Below the pieces are notes generated by a model, which saw only the letters and a list, made by a program, of their open reading frames with translations, had not been told where the DNA came from and searched no databases. This document shows, piece after piece, positions 8,816-17,326 of a stretch of DNA of 64,000 nucleotides; position 1 is the stretch's first letter; each line of letters starts with the position of its first letter. The position numbers and the translations under genes were made by a program. The stretch comes from Candidatus Manganitrophus sp. (GTDB lineage: Bacteria; Nitrospirota; Nitrospiria; SBBL01; Manganitrophaceae): contig CP114561.1 of assembly GCA_028865235.1 (NCBI GenBank), positions 3,430,001 through 3,494,000 of the forward strand, given 5' to 3'.

Positions 8816-11056
8816 ATGAACGATCGAATTCGATTCTCTTGGGGTGTCTTTCTGATGACGGCGCTTCTTCTCCTTCCTGCCGCGGGCTTTGCCGAAACGG
8901 AAGAAGAAAGGGTCCGTTTGAGCGGCGAGGTGGAAGTAGGGGGACGGGTCTTTATCGACCGCCCTTCGGAGGAGGACCGCGGTAAGTTCGAGGAATATGG
9001 AGAGGTTCCCGCCGGACCGTTCCTGGAAAACCTTTATCTGCGGGTCGACCGGGCCGATGATCGTTATTTTCTGGAATTAAGGGCGCGGGAGATCGGCGAG
9101 GAGGATCAGAATTTTCTTTTGCGAAGCGTCCGTCCCGGACGAAGCCTCTTTGAGTTCGAATGGGATCAGACCCCGCACACCTACAGCAACACGGGCCGCA
9201 GCCCCTTTGTGGAGACGACCCCCGGGGTTTTCCAGCTTCCCGATCTCCTCCAAACGAGCCTGGCGGGGGCGGCCGCTGCGGACCGGCCTAATATTCTGCG
9301 AAGTTTTCTGGCAACGACTCCGGCGGTCGACCTGACGACCCGCTGGGATACCGCGCGTTTTCTCTGGGTTGGGTCTCCCTACCCCACCTTGACGCTTCAG
9401 GCGGAGTATGCCGTGATTCATAAGCAGGGAAGCCGGCCGATCTCAACCACCTTTCTCTTCACCAATCAGGTGGAGCTTCCGGAGCCGATCGATCAACGGA
9501 TCGACGATCTGAAATTGACGGCGGAGCTGACGCGGGAGAGGTGGCAGCTTCAGCTCGGTTACGGTTTGTCTCTTTTTCAGAACGATATTGATGCGCTGAT
9601 CTGGGACAATCCCCTCAGCGCGACCGACGCCGTCGGCGCGCCGAGCCGCGGCCGCTTGGACCTCCCTCCGGACAACGTGGCCCACACGCTCCATCTCACC
9701 GGCGCGGTCAACCTTCCGCGGCGCAGCCGTCTCTCCGGAACCCTCTCCTACAGCCGGCGAACGCAGGACGATCATTTTCTTCCGCATACGATCAACACCG
9801 CCGTTTCGGAGCCGGCCCTCGTCCTCCCCGCCGACAGCCTCGACGGCGAGGTCGACATTTGGACCGGTTATCTGAAGTTCACGAGCCGTCCGGTCGAAAG
9901 TGTGGGGGTGAAAAGTTATTATCGGTTCTACGGATTCAACAACAAGACCCCGGAGCGGATCTTCCCGGCCCAGGTCCGGACCGATCTCTCGATCCTCAAC
10001 GAAGAGGTCAGAAGCTCCAGCATTAATTACAAGAAAGAGAGCGCCGGGGCCGCAACCGATTGGCAATCGGGCCGGTCGCTCTCGCTCGGCGTCGGTTATG
10101 ATTGGATGCGTTGGAGCCGGGACGATCGTCATCGGGAGGCGCCGACGACGAACGAGCATACCCCCAAGGTGTCGCTCGACTACACCGGAATCGATTGGCT
10201 TCTGCTGCGCACCTCCTACGCGCGATCGTGGCGGCGCAACGGCGACTACAACACCTTCGCCCACCTGGCGCACACCCATGTCGACGTCGAAGGGCTCGAC
10301 ACCACGCAATCCCAACATCTGCTCCTTCGCAAATATGACGAGGCCGACCGCGACCGCCACCGCGTCGACCTTCTGGCGCAGATCAGCCCGAAGGAGACCC
10401 TCTCGTTCACCCCGTCGGTCAGCTACCGGAAGGACGACTACAAGAATTCCCCTTTCGGTCTTCAGGAGGATCAGAACTGGGCGGCCGGGCTCGACGTTTC
10501 CTGGAGTCCGATCGCGCCGGGGATCACCTTCTACGCCAGTTACATGCGGGAGGTCTTCGACGCGCTGCAACGCTCCCGGTATCGGGTCCCTCCGGCCCAG
10601 CTCGAGAATCCGACGTACGATTGGATCTCTCAGAACAAAGATAAAATCGATACGGTCGGGGTGTCGGTGAATATCGTTTTGATCGCGTCGAAAGCCGATC
10701 TCGATCTTTCCTGGAACGCCTCTCGGGCGGTGGGGGCGATGCGCGCCTCCAACCCGGTTGCTCCCGCCGGGGGAACGGAGGCGCAGAACATCGCCGCGAC
10801 GGCGGAAAACTATCCCGACATCACGGAGCGCCTTCAGCGGCTGGAGGCCGCGCTTCGCTACGCGGTGTCGCCGGCGCTGTTTTGGCGGCTTCAATATATC
10901 CTTGAGAAGTTCGACATCACCGATTTCCGAACCGACGTGATGCAGCCCTTCATGGGAGACGTCGAAGCCGGCTCGGGAACCAGCGTTTACCTGGGGGCCC
11001 AGATCCGCGACTACACCGCCCAGATCGTCAGTTTTTCCGTCGGGTATCGTTTCTGA
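8816..11056 (+). CDS. MtrB/PioB-family outer-membrane porin for decaheme cytochrome
   Basis: 746-aa beta-barrel partner of the decaheme cytochrome. Signal peptide MNDRIRFSWGVFLMTALLLLPAAGFA, then alternating strands rich in aromatic girdles (FLELRAREIGEEDQNFLLR, FEFEWDQTPHTYSNT near residue 105) and a last strand ending in Phe (IVSFSVGYRF), the usual barrel-assembly signal. The FxWDQxPHxYSxTGR-type segment is typical of MtrB/PioB proteins. No N-terminal CxxC as in Shewanella MtrB was seen. AGGAGG overlaps the upstream stop, so translation is probably coupled. Frame intact throughout. Confidence 0.9.
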   Translation: MNDRIRFSWGVFLMTALLLLPAAGFAETEEERVRLSGEVEVGGRVFIDRPSEEDRGKFEEYGEVPAGPFLENLYLRVDRADDRYFLELRAREIGEEDQNFLLRSVRPGRSLFEFEWDQTPHTYSNTGRSPFVETTPGVFQLPDLLQTSLAGAAAADRPNILRSFLATTPAVDLTTRWDTARFLWVGSPYPTLTLQAEYAVIHKQGSRPISTTFLFTNQVELPEPIDQRIDDLKLTAELTRERWQLQLGYGLSLFQNDIDALIWDNPLSATDAVGAPSRGRLDLPPDNVAHTLHLTGAVNLPRRSRLSGTLSYSRRTQDDHFLPHTINTAVSEPALVLPADSLDGEVDIWTGYLKFTSRPVESVGVKSYYRFYGFNNKTPERIFPAQVRTDLSILNEEVRSSSINYKKESAGAATDWQSGRSLSLGVGYDWMRWSRDDRHREAPTTNEHTPKVSLDYTGIDWLLLRTSYARSWRRNGDYNTFAHLAHTHVDVEGLDTTQSQHLLLRKYDEADRDRHRVDLLAQISPKETLSFTPSVSYRKDDYKNSPFGLQEDQNWAAGLDVSWSPIAPGITFYASYMREVFDALQRSRYRVPPAQLENPTYDWISQNKDKIDTVGVSVNIVLIASKADLDLSWNASRAVGAMRASNPVAPAGGTEAQNIAATAENYPDITERLQRLEAALRYAVSPALFWRLQYILEKFDITDFRTDVMQPFMGDVEAGSGTSVYLGAQIRDYTAQIVSFSVGYRF

Positions 11057-11099
11057 TCTTTCGGGGGGATGAACCCGTCTGGAGTAAGGAGAAGATAAA

Positions 11100-11809
11100 A
11101 TGACATTGCGAACCGCTTCGCTACCGGTAAAAGTCCTGTTCACCTGTTTTCTGCTGAGCATCGGGATCGGATATTTGATGGCGGTCCTCTATCTTTTCCT
11201 GATTGAAATTGAGCCCCATTCGAAAGATGGAACCGGTATGGTGCAGGCGGTGATCATCAAGTACTACGGCCAGCGGGGGGTTACCCGGCTGGAAGGGACC
11301 CTGGAGGGGTCGATGGGGGAGAATCTCACACCGGCTCAAAAAAAGAAGTCGTGGCATGGATCAGGCAGGGAGCAACCGAAGCCGATTTTGCCCCGGTACA
11401 GAAAATTTTCCTCGATCAGTGCGCCACCTGCCACAGCAAGGAATCGGGAATGCCCCTCCCGCCGCTGACGACTTATGGAGAGGTATCGGCCTTTACCCAG
11501 ATCGACATGGGACAGTCGATCAAGAGCTTGGTGCGCGTCTCCCACATTCATCTGTTTGGAATCAGCTTTATCTTTATGTTCACCAGCGGGATTTTTGTTC
11601 TCAGCGAGGTGAACGCCCGGTGGCGCGCCATTCTGGTGGCGATCCCTTTTCTGGCGATCTGGGTCGACATCGGCTCCTGGTGGTTTACCAAGCTTCAACC
11701 GCTTTTCGCCTACACGGTCATCATCGGCGGTCTGTTGATGGGGCTGTCGCTGGCGTCCCAAATCGTTCTGTCGCTTTACGAGATGTGGCTGAAAAAAGAC
11801 AAACAATAA
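11100..11809 (+). CDS. Membrane-anchored c-type cytochrome, frameshift in an A run
   Basis: About 236 aa when joined. N-terminal membrane helix (VLFTCFLLSIGIGYLMAVLYLFLIEI), an extracytoplasmic stretch, a single heme site in FLDQCATCHSKESGMPLPPL, then three or four further helices (HLFGISFIFMFTSGIFVLS, WRAILVAIPFLAIWVDIGSWW, FAYTVIIGGLLMGLSLASQIVL). The frame breaks at a run of seven A near 11338-11344; eight would give one continuous protein. It lies between the porin and a cupredoxin, so it may link the periplasmic carriers to the inner membrane (inference). Family not recognised by name. Confidence 0.75.
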
Positions 11810-11832
11810 TGAAGGGACGAGGAGGAAAAAGC

Positions 11833-12251
11833 ATGATGAAAACCGGCGTCTTTCTTTTATCTTTATTCGGCGTGCTCGCCTTGATGATCACCGCCGGCGC
11901 CAATGCGACCGGACCGGACCATCCTGCCGTTTCTTATACCCTCACTTCGGAGATGAAAGGGGAGAAGCGTCTTTTTGTCGGCGCCGGGGGAAAGATCAAG
12001 GGAATGGTGAATCCGGACCTTTTTGTGAATGAGTGGGACGTGGTGGAGATCACGCTTATTAACGGCGATAATTTGAATCACCACATCGCGATTCCCAATT
12101 TCCACATCCTGTCGGAAACCGTCTCGGAGAAGGGAAAAAGACGACGATCACATTCGTTCCATTCAAAAGCGGCGGGTTTGATTACTACTGCCTTTTGGAC
12201 AATCACCGTGCGTTGGGAATGGAGGGGAAAATTGTGGTGGTGAAAAAGTAG
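11833..12251 (+). CDS. Exported cupredoxin (type 1 copper), frameshift in an A run
   Basis: Small blue-copper protein. Signal peptide MMKTGVFLLSLFGVLALMITAGANA, the first ligand His in NGDNLNHHIAIPNFH, and the second ligand loop YYCLLDNHRALGMEG, with Cys, His and Met in the usual C-x4-H-x4-M arrangement. The loop is in the -1 frame: the A5 run near 12135 needs one more A, after which KTTITFVPFKSGGFDYYC follows and the protein ends KIVVVKK at 12251 (about 139 aa). Start ATG 11833 after GGAGGAAAAA. Last gene of the electron-transfer cluster, a likely soluble electron carrier. Confidence 0.82.
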
Positions 12252-12326
12252 CCGCCGATCGAACCCGCCTGAAAATCATGTTCAATATTCGTAAAGAACG
12301 CCTCCCGTCGGGAAAGGAGTGTTTAG

Positions 12327-14449
12327 ATGGGAAGACCGCTCCGCGTTTTAATGGTTGAAGACTCGGAAAACGATGTAAGAGTGATCGTGCGGAGGCTTCA
12401 GCTTGGGGGGTTTCTTCCGGTTTTCAAACAGGTTTGCACCGCCGAAGAAATGCGTTCCGCGCTCGACCGGGAATCGTGGGATCTTGTCCTCTCCGGGTTT
12501 TTGATGTCGAACTTCAGCGGATTTTCTGCGTTGGCCCTGCTGCAAGAAAAGAAAATTGATATTCCGTTTATTGTTGTATCGGGAAGAATCGGGGAAGAAG
12601 CCGCCGTTGAAATTTCAAAAGCGGGAGCACACGATTACGTCAAGAAGGATCGGCTGGCGCGGCTGGTCCCGGCCGTTGAGCGGGAATTGCGGGAAGCGGA
12701 AGTTCGCCGGGAACGCGAGAAAGTTCAAGCGGAGCTTCGACAGAGCGAGGAGCAGCTTCGTCTTCAAAGCACCGCGTTGAATTCCGCCGCCAACGCCGTT
12801 GTGATCACGAACAGTAAGGGCCGGATTCTCTGGGTGAATCCGGCCTTTTTTCGCAATTCCGGCTATACGTTCGAAGAGGCCGTCGGCCAAACCCTGCGGC
12901 TGCTCAAGTCGGGTTTGCAGCCCCCTTCTTTTTACGACCATCTTTGGAAGACGATCCTCTCCGGCGAGGTTTGGCAGGGGGAAATCATCAACCGGAGAAA
13001 AGACGGAAGTTTCTATACCGAGGAGATGACGATCACCCCGGTGATGGATGAACGGGGGAGGATCAGCCACTTCATCGCGATCAAACAAGACGTCACCCAG
13101 CGCAAAAAGGCGGAAGAAACCGTTCAGCACATGGCCTTCTATGACCCGCTGACCGATCTTCCGAACAGGAACAATCTGATCGACCGCATTCATCACGCCA
13201 TTCGGGCCGAAGACGGAGGGGGCATCCGATCGGTTTAATACTCATCGACCTCGATCGTTTCAAGGAGGTCAATGAAACGCTCGGCCATCTCCGAGGAGAC
13301 AGCCTCTTGAAAGAATTGGGACTGCGCCTGCAAAGCATCCTGTTTGAGCCGGATGTCGTTGCTCATTTAGGCGCAGATCTGTTCGCCGTTCTCCTGCCCA
13401 AATTAGCCAAGGCGGAGGACATCCATTTAGTTATTGAGAAAATCCAAAAACTTCTCCTCTCTCCTTTCTCGATCGACGGTTTGCCGATCGCGGTGGAGGC
13501 GAGCATTGGCGTCGCATTGTACCCTGGGCATGCAAGGACCTCCGAAGAGCTGCTTCGGCGGGCGGATATCGCAATGCATGCCGCGAAAGAGAGCGGCAGC
13601 GGTCACGCACTCTACGACCCAACATTGGACAAGCATCATCCACAGCGGCTGGCCCTGATGGCGGAGTTGCGGCAAGCCATCGAGCAGAACCACCTTCTTC
13701 TACACTACCAACCGAAGATCAACATCAGGGATAAGAAAACGGTCGGAGCGGAGGCGCTGGTGCGCTGGAACCACCCGCAGCAGGGGATGATTCCCCCGGA
13801 CGAGTTTATCGGGCCTGCAGAGAGGACGGGTTTGATCCATCCGATGACCTATTGGCTGCTGCGGACCGCGATTCAACAGTGCAGGGAGTGGCGACAGGCC
13901 GGGCTCGATGTTGTCGTCTCGGCCAACCTCTCGGCTCGAAACCTGCTCGATCCGAAGCTTCCCGGCACGGTAGTGGAACTGCTAAGGGACGGCGAGGTCG
14001 CGCCGGAATTTATCCAATTCGAGATTACCGAAAGCGCGATCATGACCGATCCCGCCCATGCGCAGAAGATGATGTTCACGCTTCGCGACATCGGAATCCG
14101 TTTCTCAATCGACGACTTCGGAATCGGCTACTCCTCCCTCAGTTGCCTGCAGAAACTTCCTGTAAGCCAAATTAAAATAGATAAATCATTTGTGATCCAT
14201 ATGACACAAAATAAAGGGGCCGCGATGATCGTCCGTTCCACGATCGATTTGGCCCACAATCTCGGCATTGACGTCGTGGCGGAAGGGGTTGAGACTGAGC
14301 AGACCTTAAATCAACTTGAAGAAATGAACTGTGACGCCGCTCAAGGTTACTATTTTTCCAAGCCGCTTCCGGTAAATGCCTTTTCCCTCTGGCTGCAAGA
14401 ATCGCTCTGGGGATTGAAAAAGTCGGGAGAAAACTCTCAAAAAATATGA
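12327..14449 (+). CDS. Receiver-PAS-GGDEF-EAL protein, degenerate receiver and GGDEF, EAL intact
   Basis: About 708 aa after joining one frameshift near 13220 (a G5 run; six G give GGGHPIGLILIDLDRF). Receiver (1-125): the phospho-acceptor position reads LVLSGFLM, i.e. G in place of D, although the K of YVKKD remains. PAS (about 145-265), then HMAFYDPLTDLPNRN. The GGDEF motif is GADLF, so cyclase activity is unlikely. EAL domain: GAEALVRW, NLSARNLLDP, FEITESAIM, SIDDFGIGYSSL and VVAEGVETEQ are all present, which predicts c-di-GMP hydrolysis, perhaps activated by GTP binding to the dead GGDEF. It follows the cupredoxin by 75 nt. Paralogue of the gene at 17327. Confidence 0.82.
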
Positions 14450-14456
14450 TAAGCCT

Positions 14457-14490
14457 CCCAAAGATTATCGTCTTTGGGATGCTCTTTTCT
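14457..14490 (+). terminator. Rho-independent-like terminator
   Basis: Stem CCCAAAGA (14457-14464) pairs with TCTTTGGG (14471-14478) around a 6-nt loop, followed by ATGCTCTTTT. It sits 8 nt after the stop of the GGDEF-EAL gene. The T run is short and offset, so moderate confidence. The rest of 14491-14854 holds no gene I can support. Confidence 0.55.
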
Positions 14491-14854
14491 GACGCCGATT
14501 AGGTTCTCCCACCCTAAGGTATTTTAAACGGTAAAACAGGAATACCCCTATTGCCGATTGGCTTCGCTTATGATTCAGTAAAAGTATAAAAATTTGGTAA
14601 TGTTACGCGAAAAATACATACTTAATATGTCTTGCTTGATATGTTATGGCTGGGAAGATCCATTAAGGCGGATCAACTTAGAAACGACCGTCCTTTTGTT
14701 AAGCGATCTTTTCTCTCTCAGCGTCGGCAAGCGTTTGCCATCGCGCGTTCAAGCGGTTTAGCGTCCATTTCGAAACACGGTCCGCAGAACGGTTCGGCAT
14801 CTCCGCTTCAATCGGTTGCACGCTAAGACATGCAGTCTTACCAGGAGTCGACTT

Positions 14855-16711
14855 ATGAGTATCCGACCTGAATCGAATCAAATACTTTCATCCGAAGAAA
14901 TCCTGGAAGCGTCGCCCGACGCCATCATTACAATGTCTCAAAAAAGCGAAATCCTCTCCTGGAATCGCGGGGCCGAGTTAATCTTCGGTTTCCCGCGCGA
15001 ACAGGCGACGGGCCGGTCAATTTATGAACTGATTGTCCCGCAGGACCGGACGGAGGAGACGGAGCGGGCTATCCAGACCGCGTTGAAAGGCGGGGTGGTT
15101 GCATACGAATCGGTTCGACGGAAAAAAGACGGCTCACTCGTCACGGTCGATATTTCCATAAAAGTCGTTCGAGACTCCGAAGGTCAACCGCGGTATCTCG
15201 TCAGCGTTAAAAAGGATGTCACAGGCATTAAAGTCCTGCGAGAGGCGAGAGTCATAGAGGCGAAATTCAGAGGTCTGATCGAGTCGGTCCCGGACGCCAC
15301 CGTCATCGTCAACCGCGAGGGCCGGATCGTGTTGGTCAATGCACAGACCGGGAAATTATTCGGTTATTCCAAAGAAGAGCTAGTGGGTCAGTCGATTGAA
15401 ATCCTGGTGCCTGAACGATTCCGAGGGAGCCATGTCGGTCATCGAACCGGCTACTTTGGCGGTCCAAAAGCGCGTTCGATGGGGGCCGGTTTGGAGTTGT
15501 ATGGACTGCGCAAGGACGGTGTAGAGTTTCCCGTCGAGATCAGTTTGAGTCCCTTGGAGACGGAGGAAGGGACACTGGCGATAAGCGCGATCCGAGACAT
15601 CACAGAGCGGAAAAGGGTCGAAGGGAAGTTTCGAGGCTTGTTAGAGTCGGCGCCGGACGCCATTGTGATCGTCAACCGGGAAGGTCATATTGTTCTGATC
15701 AATGCGCAAACCGAGCGGCTGTTCGGCTACCGGCGTGAGGAACTGCTGGATCAGTCTATTGAGATTCTGGTCCCCGAACGTTTCCGCGGAGGCCACATCG
15801 CTCACCGGACCGGCTACTTCGGTGATCCCAAAGTGCGGTCCATGGGAGCGGGCCTGGAACTCTATGGGTTACGCAAGGAGGGCGTAGAGTTCCCTGTGGA
15901 AATCAGCCTAAGTCCCCTGGAGACCGAAGATGGAACATTGGCCATGAGCGCGATTCGAGATATTACGGATCGAAAGCGGACAGAAGAAGAGAAAAACAGA
16001 CTAAATGCACAATTCCAAGCGGCCAATAAAGAGTTGGAGGCCTTCAGCTATTCGGTCTCGCATGACCTGCGCGCTCCCTTGCGCCATATCGACGGATACA
16101 TTGATTTGTTGAAAGAGCATCTGGGAACTCAGCTTGACGCGAAGGGGCAACGCTACCTCAACACCATCATAAGCTCCGCCAGGCGGATGGGCGCTCTTAT
16201 CGATGACCTGTTGGTCTTCTCACGGATGGCGAAGTCGGAGATGCAGGTGGGAAGGGTGGATCTCGACCGGCTTTCCCGGGAGGTTATTAAGGAACTACAA
16301 TCTGAGTTACAGACCAGAGAGATCACCTGGGAAATTGATATTCTTCCCAACGTACTTGGAGATGCAGCAATGCTCAGGCAGGTCTGGGTCAATCTGATCA
16401 GCAATGCGGTCAAGTACACCCGGACCCGAACGCCGGCCAAGATTGAGATTGGTTGTAAAGAAGAGGGGAAGGAGCTGATCTTCTTTATCAGAGACAATGG
16501 GGTTGGATTTGACCCGCAATACGCCGACAAGCTTTTTGGCGTTTTTCAGCGCCTGCATCGCGCCGAAGAGTTCGAAGGGACCGGAATCGGACTGGCCAAT
16601 GTCCGTCGGATCGTTTCCCGACATGGGGGCCGGACCTGGGCGGACGGGAGCCTCGACACCGGTGCCGTTTTTTACTTTTCGCTGCCGCTTAAAAGGAATC
16701 CGGATGAGTGA
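14855..16711 (+). CDS. Triple-PAS sensor histidine kinase (phytochrome-type HisKA)
   Basis: 618-aa soluble sensor kinase. PAS1 (about 10-130, [20 protein letters not shown]), PAS2 (about 137-255) and PAS3 (about 258-376) precede HisKA with [20 protein letters not shown] (phospho-His about residue 395) and HATPase with [20 protein letters not shown] and [14 protein letters not shown]2 and PAS3 share about 80% identity in protein and DNA with a 363-nt period (15263 and 15626), a recent internal duplication. No transmembrane segments. ATG 14855 follows CAGGAG. Its stop overlaps the start of a response regulator (ATGAGTGA, 16704-16711), marking a two-component pair. Confidence 0.9.
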   Translation: MSIRPESNQILSSEEILEASPDAIITMSQKSEILSWNRGAELIFGFPREQATGRSIYELIVPQDRTEETERAIQTALKGGVVAYESVRRKKDGSLVTVDISIKVVRDSEGQPRYLVSVKKDVTGIKVLREARVIEAKFRGLIESVPDATVIVNREGRIVLVNAQTGKLFGYSKEELVGQSIEILVPERFRGSHVGHRTGYFGGPKARSMGAGLELYGLRKDGVEFPVEISLSPLETEEGTLAISAIRDITERKRVEGKFRGLLESAPDAIVIVNREGHIVLINAQTERLFGYRREELLDQSIEILVPERFRGGHIAHRTGYFGDPKVRSMGAGLELYGLRKEGVEFPVEISLSPLETEDGTLAMSAIRDITDRKRTEEEKNRLNAQFQAANKELEAFSYSVSHDLRAPLRHIDGYIDLLKEHLGTQLDAKGQRYLNTIISSARRMGALIDDLLVFSRMAKSEMQVGRVDLDRLSREVIKELQSELQTREITWEIDILPNVLGDAAMLRQVWVNLISNAVKYTRTRTPAKIEIGCKEEGKELIFFIRDNGVGFDPQYADKLFGVFQRLHRAEEFEGTGIGLANVRRIVSRHGGRTWADGSLDTGAVFYFSLPLKRNPDE

Positions 16712-16855
16712 TTTTCTGAGCATCTTGCTGACGGAGGACAATTTGGAAGACGTTGAGCTGACATTAGAGGCACTATCACAACACAATCTTGCGAATGAGG
16801 TGATCGTGTTCCGGGATGGTGCCGAGACGCTAGATTTCCTTTATTGCCGGGAGCA
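16704..16855 (+). pseudogene. Truncated Rcp1-type response regulator
   Basis: Begins as the natural partner of the PAS kinase: SILLTEDNLEDVELTLEALSQHNLANEVIVFRDGAETLDFLYC matches the first 50 residues of phytochrome-kinase response regulators. The reading frame then runs into unrelated sequence (to TAA at 16931) before the phospho-acceptor Asp and the conserved T and K. From about 16850 the DNA is instead an inverted globin fragment. A deletion or rearrangement has removed two thirds of the regulator, so the kinase here has lost its partner. Confidence 0.75.
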
Positions 16856-16990
16856 GTTCTCTCAGCCGCTTAAAGTCGGTATTTTGAATAACGTTCTGAT
16901 CCAAGGGTCCGCTTTCAGCAAGCTCTCATAACACAATTCGGCCAGTTCATTACTACGGACCCGTTTAAAGCTCTTTATCACCTCATTCAT
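16849..16990 (-). pseudogene. Broken second globin gene (5' end only)
   Basis: On the minus strand ATG 16990 reads MNEVIKSFKRVRSNELAELC and ESLLKADPWIRTLF, plainly related to the start of the globin at 6751 (MMSEVTRSFNRVRNDGLAERF, LLEADPRIRPLF). One base missing after LFK shifts the frame, after which TDFKRLRELL follows. Similarity then stops at the truncated response regulator, so the heme-binding helices are gone. Confidence 0.75.
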
Positions 16991-17113
16991 AATGCCTTCC
17001 TAAGCATCAAGGTATAATCCCTAAGTCCTGAAAAACCCGTTGTAAATCCGGAAGGAATATGTTGCACGGATACGGGTCGGCAACGCGGTCACCTCTAAAT
17101 TTTTCATATTCAT

Positions 17114-17170
17114 ATACAAAACACCCCTTTTGTGGTGTAGCGCCTTCTCCAATGCCGAAGCATACTTTCT
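17114..17170. repeat. Globin-upstream element, copy 2
   Basis: Partner of 7121-7178: hairpin ACACC (17121-17125) with GGTGT (17133-17137), then GCGCCTTCTCC and GCCGAAGCATACTTTCT. It is about 125 bp upstream of the broken globin. The remainder of 16991-17326 holds nothing else I can support. Confidence 0.4.
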
Positions 17171-17326
17171 TCCAAGGTCACCAGGCTTTTTAATCCCCGG
17201 ATGAAGAGATTACTTTGATGCCGTTTAGAAACACATTTTGTAGCAGGCCAAAGTGGATCGGCGTGGACGCTATTTTCATTGCCGGATAGGAATGAGAAGC
17301 CTGCTGATAAACCAAGAGGGGGATCA

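Noticed and set aside
9443..11161. 572-codon open frame antisense to the porin
   Set aside because: Composition artefact (Arg/Gly/Val-rich, no motif); the plus strand has a complete MtrB-type porin with signal peptide and terminal Phe.
11338..11344. Programmed frameshift at the A7 run in the membrane cytochrome gene
   Set aside because: Similar one-base slips occur in many other runs here, so sequencing error is simpler; no stimulatory structure was evident.
14632..14826. 64-codon plus-strand frame before the histidine kinase
   Set aside because: No ribosome site, no motif, and it overlaps the leader of a well-supported gene.
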